From Candidatus Mediterraneibacter surreyensis (GTDB lineage: Bacteria > Bacillota > Clostridia > Lachnospirales > Lachnospiraceae), in NCBI GenBank assembly GCA_019118885.1, contig DWYB01000032.1, forward strand, positions 1 to 64,000: 64,000 nucleotides of DNA, read 5' to 3'. This document shows, piece by piece, positions 24,598-34,068 of the stretch (the first letter of the stretch is position 1; each line of letters starts with the position of its first letter). The translations under genes and the position numbers were made by a program. The notes under the pieces are model-generated. The model saw only the letters and a list, made by a program, of their open reading frames with translations. It was not told the origin of the DNA and ran no database searches.

Positions 24598-26711
24598 TGA
24601 GTGCAAGAGAGATACAGGATGAAAAGAATAAACAGTATGAAGAACGCCATGTCCTTGCGGTCGGCAGACTGCGCGGGATCGTTTCGGAGGAGACGGTGCC
24701 GGAGCAGTATCTGTCCTACTTTCAGGATGTGGCGATCTTTCTTCTGGAACTGGAAAATGTAAGACGAAAGGTAGAGAGCGGGGAATGGGATCGTTACAGC
24801 GTGGATGAGATGCGCAGCATCAACGAGATACTGTACAGTGATATTCTTGAAAACCGTTATGAAAAGAGTTTCGGAAACCCGGCTTTTGCCGTGGAGCAGT
24901 TCGGTTCCGAGATGGGAAAACTGCTCAGTCTGCTCTATGCGGAGATGCGTTCCGGCATACCCTATTCCTTCGAGAACAGGGTGGATTATCTGACAATTTT
25001 ATCGGAACTTTTCATCGAAGTATACAATTGTTTTGAAAATGCGTACAAGGAAGCACATGAGGAAATGAAGCAGGAGGGAATGATTCCCGAGGCAAAGACT
25101 GTGCGGGATATCTTTTACTGGTATGCCAGCGATTACTGCGACGTATTTCTGGCGGACCGTATTATGGAACAGATTGACCCGTCTTATTCTTTTGCCGCGG
25201 AGATCATCGAGAATGCTGATCTGGACAATGACAGGTATCTTTACAGATTCGGGGAATATATTACGGAGAATGAGCTGGGAACAGCGCGGCATCTGCGTGC
25301 GCTGCCGGAAGAGACGCTCCGGAAGATGGCGGATGTGTATACAGAAGGATACCGCATCGGATTTATCAATACAGGCAAGGATCTGTCGAAAAAATCAGTG
25401 GTGAATATCCGTTACAGTCTCGGGTTTGAGAAGGTGATCAGGATCGCCATAGAGAATTTCCGGAAGATGGGGCTTAGGCCTGTCATCTACCGCGCGGCTT
25501 CCGGCGTGATCACAAAGCGTGAGCATCACAAGATCGGATATTACGGGGCGGTGCCGAACTGGCAGTATGAGTACGATCACCGTCAGGATCAGGCGCTCTT
25601 TATGGATAAACGATATATTGAGCGCCGTCTTGAAGTGGCTCGCACTGTCTATGAACAGCATAAAGATCTGGCGGCTCAGTTTGCAGGACCGGCGGTTATG
25701 GAAACGTTCGGCGAGAAGCCGTTCTCACCGAAAACAGTTCCGGAGGCGGCAGCTTACAATGAGGAGCAGAAGAGTCTTGCCGTCAGCTACGACAGCCGTT
25801 CCGGGCAGCTTACCAATGAGTATATCAAAGGAGAAGAACGCAGCTTTACCATTGTGGCGTATCCGGTTCCGGAGATCGGGGAGCGATATCCGGAAATCTT
25901 TGATGAAGTGATCCGCATCAATACACTGGATGCAAAGCTGTACGAAAAAGTACAGCAGACAATGATCGATGCCCTGGATCAGGGAGAATATGTCCATGTG
26001 ACAGGACGGGGAGAGAATCGGACTGACATAAAAGTAAAACTGTATCATCTCAACGATCCTGCAAAGGAAACGATTTTTGAAAACTGTGTGGCGGACGTCA
26101 ATATCCCGGTGGGGGAGGTATTTACCTCTCCTGTTCTGGAGGAAACGTCGGGGGTACTCCATGTCAGCCGGGTGTATCTGGAAGGATTGCAGTACAGGGA
26201 TCTGGAGCTGACATTTAAGGACGGAATGATCACGGACTATCGGTGCGGAAACTTTGAGGATCCGGATGAAGGACGCAGATATATCGAGGACAATGTATTA
26301 AAAGGTCACAAGTCGCTTCCTCTTGGGGAATTTGCTATCGGCACCAATACGACGGCGTATGTGACGGGAAAGAAATACAGCATCGAAGATAAGATGCCGA
26401 TCCTTATCGCTGAGAAGACCGGCCCTCATTTTGCAGTGGGCGATACCTGCTATTCATGGAGCGAGGATATCCGGGTCTATAATCCGAACGGAAAAGAGAT
26501 CGTGGCAAAGGACAATTCGATTTCACGGAACCGGAAAGAGGACGTGGCGAAAGCATATTTTAACTGTCATACAGATATAACCATACCTTATGAAGAGTTA
26601 GAAGAAATAAGTGTAGTGACAAAAGATGGGAAACACATTATACTAATAAAAGACGGAAAATTCGTTCTGCCGGGAACGGAAGTTTTAAACGAGCCGTTAG
26701 AAAAACTGTGA
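24597..26711 (+). CDS. M29-like aminopeptidase with long N-terminal extension
   Basis: A 704-residue cytoplasmic protein. The C-terminal half carries features of peptidase family M29 (thermophilic aminopeptidases such as AmpS): TGRGENRTDIKVKL, NIPVGEVFTSP (metal Glu), LPLGEFAIGTNT (second Glu), GPHFAVGDTCYSW (His and Tyr) and CHTDITIPYEEL (His-x-Asp). These supply the expected two-metal ligands, so an active aminopeptidase is likely. The first 300 residues are helical and have no family I recognise; standard M29 enzymes are about 410 residues. The start overlaps the DUF6142 stop. It is the last gene before purE, with no clear terminator between. Confidence 0.8.
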   Translation: MSAREIQDEKNKQYEERHVLAVGRLRGIVSEETVPEQYLSYFQDVAIFLLELENVRRKVESGEWDRYSVDEMRSINEILYSDILENRYEKSFGNPAFAVEQFGSEMGKLLSLLYAEMRSGIPYSFENRVDYLTILSELFIEVYNCFENAYKEAHEEMKQEGMIPEAKTVRDIFYWYASDYCDVFLADRIMEQIDPSYSFAAEIIENADLDNDRYLYRFGEYITENELGTARHLRALPEETLRKMADVYTEGYRIGFINTGKDLSKKSVVNIRYSLGFEKVIRIAIENFRKMGLRPVIYRAASGVITKREHHKIGYYGAVPNWQYEYDHRQDQALFMDKRYIERRLEVARTVYEQHKDLAAQFAGPAVMETFGEKPFSPKTVPEAAAYNEEQKSLAVSYDSRSGQLTNEYIKGEERSFTIVAYPVPEIGERYPEIFDEVIRINTLDAKLYEKVQQTMIDALDQGEYVHVTGRGENRTDIKVKLYHLNDPAKETIFENCVADVNIPVGEVFTSPVLEETSGVLHVSRVYLEGLQYRDLELTFKDGMITDYRCGNFEDPDEGRRYIEDNVLKGHKSLPLGEFAIGTNTTAYVTGKKYSIEDKMPILIAEKTGPHFAVGDTCYSWSEDIRVYNPNGKEIVAKDNSISRNRKEDVAKAYFNCHTDITIPYEELEEISVVTKDGKHIILIKDGKFVLPGTEVLNEPLEKL

Positions 26712-26736
26712 CGATTATTTATAAGGAGGAGTTATG

Positions 26737-27246
26737 ATGCCAAAAGTAGCAATCGTAATGGGCAGCGACTCGGATCTGAAGGTCATGAGCAAGGCTGCAT
26801 CAATGCTTGAAAAACTGGGAATCGACTATGAGATGACAATCATTTCCGCGCACAGAATGCCGGATACATTCTTTGACTGGGCGAAAGGTGCCGAAGGAAG
26901 AGACGTGAAGGTAATTATCGCAGGAGCGGGAATGGCAGCTCATCTTCCGGGAATGTGCGCAGCGCTCTTCCCGATGCCGGTGATCGGCGTGCCGATGTCC
27001 GGCAAGAATCTGGACGGTATGGACGCACTTTATTCTATCGTACAGATGCCGCCGGGAATTCCGGTAGCGACTGTTGCTATCGACGGCGGAATGAATGCGG
27101 CGATCCTGGCGGCGAAGATCCTTGCCGTATCGGATCCGGAGATCCTTCAGAAATTAAAGGACTATTCTGAGGAGATGAAAGCCGGTGTTCAGGCAAAGGC
27201 GGACAAGCTGCATGAGATCGGATATGAAGCATATTTAAACAACTAG
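26737..27246 (+). CDS. purE: N5-carboxyaminoimidazole ribonucleotide mutase
   Basis: A 169-residue class I PurE that converts N5-CAIR to CAIR in purine synthesis. GSDSDL at the N terminus, ISAHRMP, and GAGMAAHLPG are the substrate-site motifs. AAGGAGGAG stands before two adjacent ATG codons (26734 and 26737); the second gives the usual MPKVAIVMGSD. Class I enzymes work with PurK, which is not in this window. It is first of purE-purM-purN-purD. Confidence 0.95.
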   Translation: MPKVAIVMGSDSDLKVMSKAASMLEKLGIDYEMTIISAHRMPDTFFDWAKGAEGRDVKVIIAGAGMAAHLPGMCAALFPMPVIGVPMSGKNLDGMDALYSIVQMPPGIPVATVAIDGGMNAAILAAKILAVSDPEILQKLKDYSEEMKAGVQAKADKLHEIGYEAYLNN

Positions 27247-27317
27247 TTTAGTTTTGCGAATGGCGCTGCTGAACGAAAATTACGAAAAATCAAGAATAAT
27301 TAACAGGAGAACAGAGA

Positions 27318-28343
27318 ATGGATTATAAGAAAGCAGGCGTTGATATCGAGGCCGGTTACAGATCAGTGGAACTGATGAAAGAGCATGTGAAAAAGACGAT
27401 GCGTCCGGAAGTGCTTGGCGGACTGGGCGGATTTTCAGGGGCATTTTCTCTTTCAAAGATCAAAGAGATGGAAGAACCGGTGCTTCTGTCCGGTACGGAC
27501 GGATGCGGAACGAAAGTAAAGATTGCCATGATCCTGGATAAACATGACACCATCGGGATCGATGCAGTGGCGATGTGCGTCAACGACATTGCATGTGCGG
27601 GAGGAGAGCCGCTCTTCTTCCTGGATTATATAGCATGCGGCAAGAATGATCCGGAGAAGATCGCCGATATCGTAAAAGGTGTGGCTGAGGGCTGCCTTCA
27701 GGCCGGAGCGGCGCTGATCGGCGGCGAAACTGCGGAACATCCGGGTCTGATGGCGGCTGATGACTATGATCTTGCAGGATTTGCAGTAGGTGCCTGTGAT
27801 AAGAAAGATATGATCACCGGAGAAAACTTAAAACCCGGAGATGTGCTCATCGGTATGGCTTCCACAGGCGTTCACAGTAACGGCTACTCTCTCGTGAGAC
27901 AGGTGTTCAGTATGAAACGCGAGGCTCTGGATACATATTATGACAGCCTCGGAAGTACTCTCGGAGAAGCGCTTCTTGTTCCTACGAGGATTTATGTGAA
28001 AGCGCTCAAGAGCATTAAGGACGCCGGCGTGACGGTCAAGGCGTGCAGTCATATCACTGGCGGCGGCTTCTATGAGAATGTTCCGCGTATGTTAAAAGAA
28101 GGCACACGGGCCGTGATCAGAAAAGACAGCTACCCGATCCCGCCGATCTTCAATATGCTCTCTGTGGACGGAGATATTGCGGAACAGATGATGTACAATA
28201 CATTCAATATGGGACTCGGCATGATCGTCGCAGTGGACGAGGCGGACGCAGACCGCGCCATGGAGGCGATCCGTGCTGCCGGAGATGCGCCGTATGTAGT
28301 GGGACGCATTGAGGCAGGAGATAAAGGAGTAGAATTATGCTAG
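27318..28343 (+). CDS. purM: Phosphoribosylformylglycinamidine cyclo-ligase (AIR synthetase)
   Basis: A 341-residue ATP-dependent enzyme that closes the imidazole ring to give AIR. The standard motifs appear: DYKKAGVDIEAG at the N terminus, GTDGCGTKVKIA, VAMCVNDIACAGGEPLFFLD, GGETAEHPG, GLASTG-like GMASTGVHSNGYSLVR and HITGGGFYENVPRM. Length is normal. Its end overlaps the purN start by seven bases, suggesting coupled translation. Confidence 0.96.
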   Translation: MDYKKAGVDIEAGYRSVELMKEHVKKTMRPEVLGGLGGFSGAFSLSKIKEMEEPVLLSGTDGCGTKVKIAMILDKHDTIGIDAVAMCVNDIACAGGEPLFFLDYIACGKNDPEKIADIVKGVAEGCLQAGAALIGGETAEHPGLMAADDYDLAGFAVGACDKKDMITGENLKPGDVLIGMASTGVHSNGYSLVRQVFSMKREALDTYYDSLGSTLGEALLVPTRIYVKALKSIKDAGVTVKACSHITGGGFYENVPRMLKEGTRAVIRKDSYPIPPIFNMLSVDGDIAEQMMYNTFNMGLGMIVAVDEADADRAMEAIRAAGDAPYVVGRIEAGDKGVELC

Positions 28344-28996
28344 AGAGGACAGGTGCAGCGGCGGACCAGCCGCTGCGCGTTGTCGTGATGGTATCCGGAG
28401 GCGGTACAAACCTGCAGGCGATCATCGACAGCGTAAAAAACGGTACGATCACAAATACGCAGATTGTGGGAGTGATCAGCAACAATAAAAATGCATATGC
28501 ACTGAAGAGGGCGGAAGAAAATGATATTCCGTCCATGTGCGTATCTCCGAAAGATTTTGAAACACGGGATATATTCAACGAAAAGCTGCTGGAGGCAGTG
28601 GACAGCTATGAGCCGGACCTTATTGTGCTGGCCGGTTTCCTTGTTGTGATCCCTCCGGAGATGATCAAAAAGTATGAAAACCGGATGATCAACATCCATC
28701 CGTCTCTTATCCCCTCGTTCTGCGGGAAAGGCTACTACGGCCTGAAGGTCCATGAGGCGGCTCTTGCCCGGGGCGTAAAAGTAGTGGGAGCTACCGTGCA
28801 TTTCGTAGATGAGGGAACAGATACGGGACCGATCATTCTGCAGAAAGCCGTTGAAGTACAGCAGGGCGATACGCCGGAGGTGCTTCAGCGCAGAGTTATG
28901 GAACAGGCGGAGTGGAAGATCCTGCCGAAAGCAATCGACCTGATCGCAAACGGAAAAGTGCAGGTGGACGACCATAAAACAACGATCCTGCCATAA
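28337..28996 (+). CDS. purN: Phosphoribosylglycinamide formyltransferase
   Basis: A 219-residue folate-dependent enzyme that formylates GAR. VSGGGTNLQAI is the phosphate loop, INIHPSLIPSF carries the catalytic Asn and His, and VDEGTDTGPII the catalytic Asp. It is about 15-20 residues longer than usual at the N terminus (MLERTGAAADQPLR before VVVMVSGGG), a result of starting inside purM. A later start without a ribosome-binding site is unlikely. purD follows after 68 bases. Confidence 0.95.
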   Translation: MLERTGAAADQPLRVVVMVSGGGTNLQAIIDSVKNGTITNTQIVGVISNNKNAYALKRAEENDIPSMCVSPKDFETRDIFNEKLLEAVDSYEPDLIVLAGFLVVIPPEMIKKYENRMINIHPSLIPSFCGKGYYGLKVHEAALARGVKVVGATVHFVDEGTDTGPIILQKAVEVQQGDTPEVLQRRVMEQAEWKILPKAIDLIANGKVQVDDHKTTILP

Positions 28997-29064
28997 CAGG
29001 TGCGCCAACAGGCAGGGAAACAGACAATATCAATGCAGATAAGACCGATGAGGAGGTTTTTAAT

Positions 29065-30336
29065 ATGAAGGTACTGATCGTAGGAAGCGGAGGAAGAGAA
29101 CATGCCATCGCGGCAAGTGTAGCCAAGAGCCCGAAAGCGGACAAAATCTACTGCGCGCCGGGAAATGCGGGAATCGCGGAGTTTGCTGAGTGCGTGGATA
29201 TCGGGGCTATGGAGTTTGATAAACTGGCGGCATTTGCAAAGGAAAAAGAAATAGATCTGTGTATCGTGGGAATGGATGACCCGCTGGTAGGCGGCCTTGT
29301 GGACGTCCTGGAAGAAGCGGGGATCCGTACATTCGGTCCGAAGAAGAACGCAGCGATTCTGGAAGGATCAAAGGCGTTCTCCAAAGATCTGATGAAGAAA
29401 TACAATATCCCGACAGCGGCTTATGAGAACTTTACCGATCCGGATAAAGCGCTGGAATATCTTGAGACGGCAAAATTCCCGATCGTTCTGAAGGCGGACG
29501 GACTTGCACTTGGAAAAGGCGTGCTCATCTGCCAGAACCTCGAAGAGGCAAAAGAGGGCGTCAAGACGATCATGCTGGACAAGAAGTTTGGTACAGCGGG
29601 AAATGAGATGGTTATTGAAGAGTTCATGACCGGACGGGAAGTGTCCGTTCTGTCATTCGTGGACGGTAAGACCATCAAGACTATGACAAGTGCGCAGGAT
29701 CATAAACGCGCAGGAGACGGAGACACCGGTCTGAACACCGGCGGAATGGGAACCTTCTCTCCGAGCCCGTTCTACACAAAAGAAGTGGAAGAGTTCTGCG
29801 AGAAATATATCTATCAGCCGACGGTTGACGCTATGGCGGCGGAAGGACGTCCGTTCAAAGGCGTGATCTTCTTCGGTCTGATGCTGACGGCGGACGGCCC
29901 GAAAGTACTGGAGTACAATGCACGTTTCGGCGATCCGGAAGCGCAGGTTGTACTGCCCCGTATGAAAAATGATATCATCGATGTAGTCGAGGCATGTATC
30001 GACGGTACACTGGATCAGATCGATCTTCAGTTTGAAGATAACGCAGCGGTTTGCGTGGTGCTTGCATCCGACGGCTATCCTGTGAAGTATGAGAAGGGCT
30101 TCCCGATCAAAGGGCTTGAGGAGTTCAAGAAGCACGACGGCTACTATTGCTTCCATGCCGGAACAAAATTTGAGAACGGACAGATCGTGACAAACGGCGG
30201 GCGCGTGCTCGGCGTAACAGCAAAAGGAAAAGACTTAAAAGAGGCAAGAAAGAACGCTTACGCTGCTACCGAGTGGGTAGAGTTTGAAAATAAGTATATG
30301 AGACATGACATCGGCAAAGCAATCGATGAAGCATAA
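29065..30336 (+). CDS. purD: Phosphoribosylamine-glycine ligase (GAR synthetase)
   Basis: A 423-residue ATP-grasp ligase that joins glycine to phosphoribosylamine. MKVLIVGSGGREHAIAASVA opens the N-terminal domain, PLVGGLVD and KAFSKDLMKKYNIPTA follow, LKADGLALGKGV is the ATP-grasp lysine loop, and NTGGMGTFSPSPF and YNARFGDPEAQ the glycine and metal site. AGGAGG precedes the ATG. It ends the pur cluster; purF, purL, purH and purK are not here. Confidence 0.96.
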   Translation: MKVLIVGSGGREHAIAASVAKSPKADKIYCAPGNAGIAEFAECVDIGAMEFDKLAAFAKEKEIDLCIVGMDDPLVGGLVDVLEEAGIRTFGPKKNAAILEGSKAFSKDLMKKYNIPTAAYENFTDPDKALEYLETAKFPIVLKADGLALGKGVLICQNLEEAKEGVKTIMLDKKFGTAGNEMVIEEFMTGREVSVLSFVDGKTIKTMTSAQDHKRAGDGDTGLNTGGMGTFSPSPFYTKEVEEFCEKYIYQPTVDAMAAEGRPFKGVIFFGLMLTADGPKVLEYNARFGDPEAQVVLPRMKNDIIDVVEACIDGTLDQIDLQFEDNAAVCVVLASDGYPVKYEKGFPIKGLEEFKKHDGYYCFHAGTKFENGQIVTNGGRVLGVTAKGKDLKEARKNAYAATEWVEFENKYMRHDIGKAIDEA

Positions 30337-30343
30337 GAATTGT

Positions 30344-30379
30344 GAAAAGACGGGTACCTGAAAGTGCCCGTCTTTTCTT
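30344..30379 (+). terminator. Terminator after purD
   Basis: GAAAAGACGGGTAC pairs with GTGCCCGTCTTTTC, followed by TT. Confidence 0.85.
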
Positions 30380-30406
30380 GACTATAAGATAAGTTGCGCA
30401 TACAAT
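30378..30406 (+). promoter_or_regulatory. Promoter of the ABC exporter-MarR operon
   Basis: TTGACT at 30378-30383, 17 bases, TACAAT at 30401-30406. The -10 box is overlapped by a 24-bp palindrome. Confidence 0.75.
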
Positions 30407-30426
30407 AGTTGTGTATACAACTATTG
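30403..30426. promoter_or_regulatory. Perfect palindromic operator, likely MarR-binding site
   Basis: CAATAGTTG, centre TGTATA, CAACTATTG. The nine-base arms match exactly. It covers the -10 box and expected transcription start, an ideal place for repression by the MarR protein encoded at 34069-34494, which would then control its own operon. Confidence 0.7.
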
Positions 30427-30443
30427 AAAGGCGGCGTTAGAAT

Positions 30444-32171
30444 ATGATACGGCGTATTTTTTCTTATTCCGGTAAATACAGAAAATATCTCGTGTTTGCA
30501 GCTCTCTGCATTACAGCAGAATCGATATTTGAACTGATCATCCCGCTTATTATGGCGGATATCGTGGATACGGGGGTTGCAAACGGAGACAGATCTTACA
30601 TTTTTCAGCAGGGCGGCTGGATGTGCGTGTGTGCAGTGGCAGCTCTTCTTCTGGGAATCGGCAGCGCGCAGTTTTCCGCAATTGCCGGTCAGGGGCTTGG
30701 AGCCAACTTAAGAGAGGCAGAATATGAGAAACTGCAGCAGTTTTCTTTTGCAAATGTGGATCATTTTCAGATATCCTCTCTTGTCACCCGTATGACCAGC
30801 GATGTTACGAATATTCAGAACAGCATCTCCAGCGGTATGCGCCCTGCATGCCGCGGTCCCGTCATGCTGATCGCGGCCACGGCAGTTGCTTTTTCCATTA
30901 ATGCAAAACTGGCGCTGGTATTTCTGATCGCTCTTCCTGTATTAGCGGCATGTCTGTGGCTGATCATTACAAATGTACGTCCTCTCTATGGGAAGATGCA
31001 GGAGGCGATCGATATGGTGAACCGTATCATCCAGGAGAATCTGACGGCGGTCCGGGTGGTGAAAGCGTATGTCCGGGGCAAATATGAAATCGGGAAATTT
31101 AATGAAGTTAACACTAATCTTCAGACCCAGTCTGAGAAAGCGTTCAAACTTGCTACTACAAATATGGCGGCAATGCAGTTTGTCATGTATGGAACGATCA
31201 TCAGCATCCTCTGGTTCGGAGGTGGGATGATACGAATCGGATCTATGCAGGTGGGAGAACTTACGGGATTTCTCAGCTACGTACTACAGATCCTAAATTC
31301 GCTGATGATGATATCCAATATTTTTCTTATGCTTACAAGATCTCTTGCTTCCGGCAGACGTATTCTTGAGGTTATGGATGAGAAGATCGACATAACGGAG
31401 GAACAGGCGGAGAGGATTGAAGTGACGCGCGGTGAGATTGAGTTCCGTCATGTTTATTTTAAATACAGTGAGAATGCGGAGGAGTATGTACTTTCTGATA
31501 TCAGCTTTCATATCGGGGCGGGACAGACGGTAGGAATCGTGGGACAGACAGGATCCGCGAAGACAACAATGGTGCAGCTGATTCCGCGTCTCTACGATAT
31601 TTCGGCGGGAGAACTGCTCATAGACGGCAGACCGGTGAAAAAATATCCTTTGAAACACCTGAGAGATGCGATAGCCATGGTGCTCCAGAAGAACACGTTG
31701 TTTTCCGGTACGCTTCGTGAGAATCTGTTATGGGGCGATAAGGACGCCTCGCAGGAAGAGATTGAGGAGGCCTGCCGGATAGCCGGAGCGGATGAATTTA
31801 TCAGCCGTCTGGAAAAGGGATACGATACGGAAATGGGACAGGGCGGTGTTAATGTCTCGGGAGGACAGAAGCAGCGTCTATGTATTGCACGGGCGATCTT
31901 AAAGAAGCCGAAAGTGCTGATTCTGGATGATTCGACAAGTGCAGTGGACACGGCGACCGAAGCGAAGATCAGGGAAATGCTCCAGGAGAAGCTGCCTCAC
32001 ATGACAAAGATCATCATTGCGCAGAGAATCACCTCTGTACGCCATGCGGATAAGATTATCGTTCTGGACGACGGGCGGATCAAAGGCATAGGAACTCATG
32101 AGGAACTGCTGGCAGACAATCAGATCTATCAGGAAATCTATGATTCTCAGAAGGAAGGAGCTGATCTGTAA
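30444..32171 (+). CDS. ABC exporter half, non-canonical ATPase site
   Basis: A 575-residue fused membrane/ATPase half-transporter. Six membrane segments (about 15-300) precede the nucleotide-binding domain. Walker A is GQTGSAKTT, with Ala replacing the usual Gly; the signature is VSGGQKQR; Walker B is VLILDDST, with Asp where the catalytic Glu should be. Such a degenerate partner is expected in heterodimeric exporters like TM287/288 or BmrCD, where only one site hydrolyses ATP efficiently. Its partner follows with a TAATG overlap. Likely a drug or lipid exporter; substrate not known. Confidence 0.93.
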   Translation: MIRRIFSYSGKYRKYLVFAALCITAESIFELIIPLIMADIVDTGVANGDRSYIFQQGGWMCVCAVAALLLGIGSAQFSAIAGQGLGANLREAEYEKLQQFSFANVDHFQISSLVTRMTSDVTNIQNSISSGMRPACRGPVMLIAATAVAFSINAKLALVFLIALPVLAACLWLIITNVRPLYGKMQEAIDMVNRIIQENLTAVRVVKAYVRGKYEIGKFNEVNTNLQTQSEKAFKLATTNMAAMQFVMYGTIISILWFGGGMIRIGSMQVGELTGFLSYVLQILNSLMMISNIFLMLTRSLASGRRILEVMDEKIDITEEQAERIEVTRGEIEFRHVYFKYSENAEEYVLSDISFHIGAGQTVGIVGQTGSAKTTMVQLIPRLYDISAGELLIDGRPVKKYPLKHLRDAIAMVLQKNTLFSGTLRENLLWGDKDASQEEIEEACRIAGADEFISRLEKGYDTEMGQGGVNVSGGQKQRLCIARAILKKPKVLILDDSTSAVDTATEAKIREMLQEKLPHMTKIIIAQRITSVRHADKIIVLDDGRIKGIGTHEELLADNQIYQEIYDSQKEGADL

Positions 32172-34024
32172 TGGCAAGATATACGGGATATAAACGCCCG
32201 AAAGATACGCGGAAAGCACTTCTGGAACTGTTTAGATACATGGGTTACCACAAATGGCTTCTGCTTGTAGTAGCCGTGCTGGTGGTGATCAGCACCGGGG
32301 CCAGTGTGGCGGGCACTTACCTGTTAAAACCGGTGATCAATGATTATATTCTTCCAGGGGATATCAGCGGGCTTATACTTGCCCTGACGGGAATGGGAAT
32401 CATGTATCTGTGCGGCGCGCTTGCTACGTTTGGTTATAACCGGCTTATGGTAAAAACATCACAGAAAGTAGTGGGCGATATCCGACGGGATCTGTTTGCA
32501 CATGTTCAGACACTTCCGCTGAAATATTTTGACGCTAACACACACGGCGAGTTAATGAGCCGTTTCACCAATGATGTAGATACGATACAGGAGGCGTTGA
32601 ATAACAGTTTTACTATGGTTATACAGAGTTCCCTGACACTTTCGGGAACGGTGGTTATGCTGATGGTGCTTAATGTACGGATGGCTTTGATCGTGATCGT
32701 ATTTCTGCTCGTCATGTTCTGGTTTATCCGCTGGAACGGAAAGCGCAGCAAAGACTATTTTAACAGGCAGCAGAAGTATCTGGCAGAGATTAATGGATTT
32801 ACAGAAGAGATGGTAACGGGACAGAAAGTGGAGAAGATATTTAACCATGAGGAAGAGGATATGAAGATCTTTCGCAGGAAGAATGAAGATCTTCGCGTTG
32901 CATCGACAAAAGCGCTGGCATATTCTTCAATGATGATCCCCAGCATTGTAAGCCTGTCCTACGGGTGCTATGCCGTCTCCGCCTGCGCGGGAGGTCTGCT
33001 TGCCATTGCGGGAATGATGGATCTGGGCAGCCTGGCGGCATATCTGGTCTATGTCCGGCAGAGCGCTATGCCGTTAAATCAGTTTACCCAGCAGGTGAAC
33101 TTTATCCTGTCCGCTCTGGCGGGAGCTGAGCGTATCTTTGAGATGATGCATGAAACGTCAGAACCCGATGAGGGAACGGTGTCTCTTATTCATGTAAAGA
33201 AAGATAAAAACGGAAAACTTGCTGAATGCGAGACGGCGGAATCAGACAGTGATTATGGATGGAAAGATGCTGAAGGAAAACTTACTCTCCTCAGAGGAGA
33301 CGTCCGGTTTGAGAATGTGGTATTCGGTTATGTGCCTGAAAGAAAAGTGCTGTCAGGAATCAGCCTTTATGCGAAGCCGGGACAGAAAATAGCTTTTGTA
33401 GGTTCTACCGGGGCCGGAAAGACGACGATCATTAATCTGATCAACAGATTCTATGAGATACAGGGCGGACGCATCCTTTATGATGGCATCGATATTAGAG
33501 ACATCAGGAAAGATGATCTGCGCCGCTCGTTGGGAATGGTCATACAGGATACCCATCTGTTTACGGGGACTATAGCCGACAATATCCGTTACGGGAAACT
33601 GGATGCAACAGATGAAGAGGTGATAAGAGCAGCGAAACTTGCCAATGCGGATTCTTTTATCCGCAGATTGCCGGACGGATATGACACAATGCTGTACAGT
33701 GACGGAAGCAATCTCTCACAGGGACAGAGACAGCTGCTTGCTATTGCGCGGGCCGCAGTAGCACAGCCGCCGGTGCTCATCCTTGACGAGGCTACGTCCT
33801 CCATTGATACCAGGACAGAACGACTGATCGAAAAAGGTATGGACGCAATTATGGACGGGAGGACTGTGTTTGTGATCGCTCATCGCCTTTCTACTGTAAG
33901 AAACTCAGAGGCTATCATGGTGCTGGAACATGGCCGGATCATTGAGCGGGGCAGCCACGAGGAGCTGCTGGATCAGAAAGGAAGATATTATCAGCTCTAT
34001 ACCGGAATGTATGAGCTTGAATAG
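32171..34024 (+). CDS. ABC exporter half, canonical ATPase site
   Basis: A 617-residue partner of the preceding gene. Six membrane segments, then Walker A GSTGAGKTT, signature LSQGQRQ (Q for the second G) and Walker B VLILDEATSSID with the catalytic Glu present. Between the membrane and ATPase parts lies an insertion of some 30 residues rich in Asp, Lys and Glu (about 340-375), as in the longer member of such pairs. With the Asp-containing partner it should form one asymmetric exporter. A MarR regulator gene is next in the operon. Confidence 0.93.
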   Translation: MARYTGYKRPKDTRKALLELFRYMGYHKWLLLVVAVLVVISTGASVAGTYLLKPVINDYILPGDISGLILALTGMGIMYLCGALATFGYNRLMVKTSQKVVGDIRRDLFAHVQTLPLKYFDANTHGELMSRFTNDVDTIQEALNNSFTMVIQSSLTLSGTVVMLMVLNVRMALIVIVFLLVMFWFIRWNGKRSKDYFNRQQKYLAEINGFTEEMVTGQKVEKIFNHEEEDMKIFRRKNEDLRVASTKALAYSSMMIPSIVSLSYGCYAVSACAGGLLAIAGMMDLGSLAAYLVYVRQSAMPLNQFTQQVNFILSALAGAERIFEMMHETSEPDEGTVSLIHVKKDKNGKLAECETAESDSDYGWKDAEGKLTLLRGDVRFENVVFGYVPERKVLSGISLYAKPGQKIAFVGSTGAGKTTIINLINRFYEIQGGRILYDGIDIRDIRKDDLRRSLGMVIQDTHLFTGTIADNIRYGKLDATDEEVIRAAKLANADSFIRRLPDGYDTMLYSDGSNLSQGQRQLLAIARAAVAQPPVLILDEATSSIDTRTERLIEKGMDAIMDGRTVFVIAHRLSTVRNSEAIMVLEHGRIIERGSHEELLDQKGRYYQLYTGMYELE

Positions 34025-34068
34025 ATCACCGGAAATGGAAAAAGAAACGTGATGGAGGCGAGAAGAAG

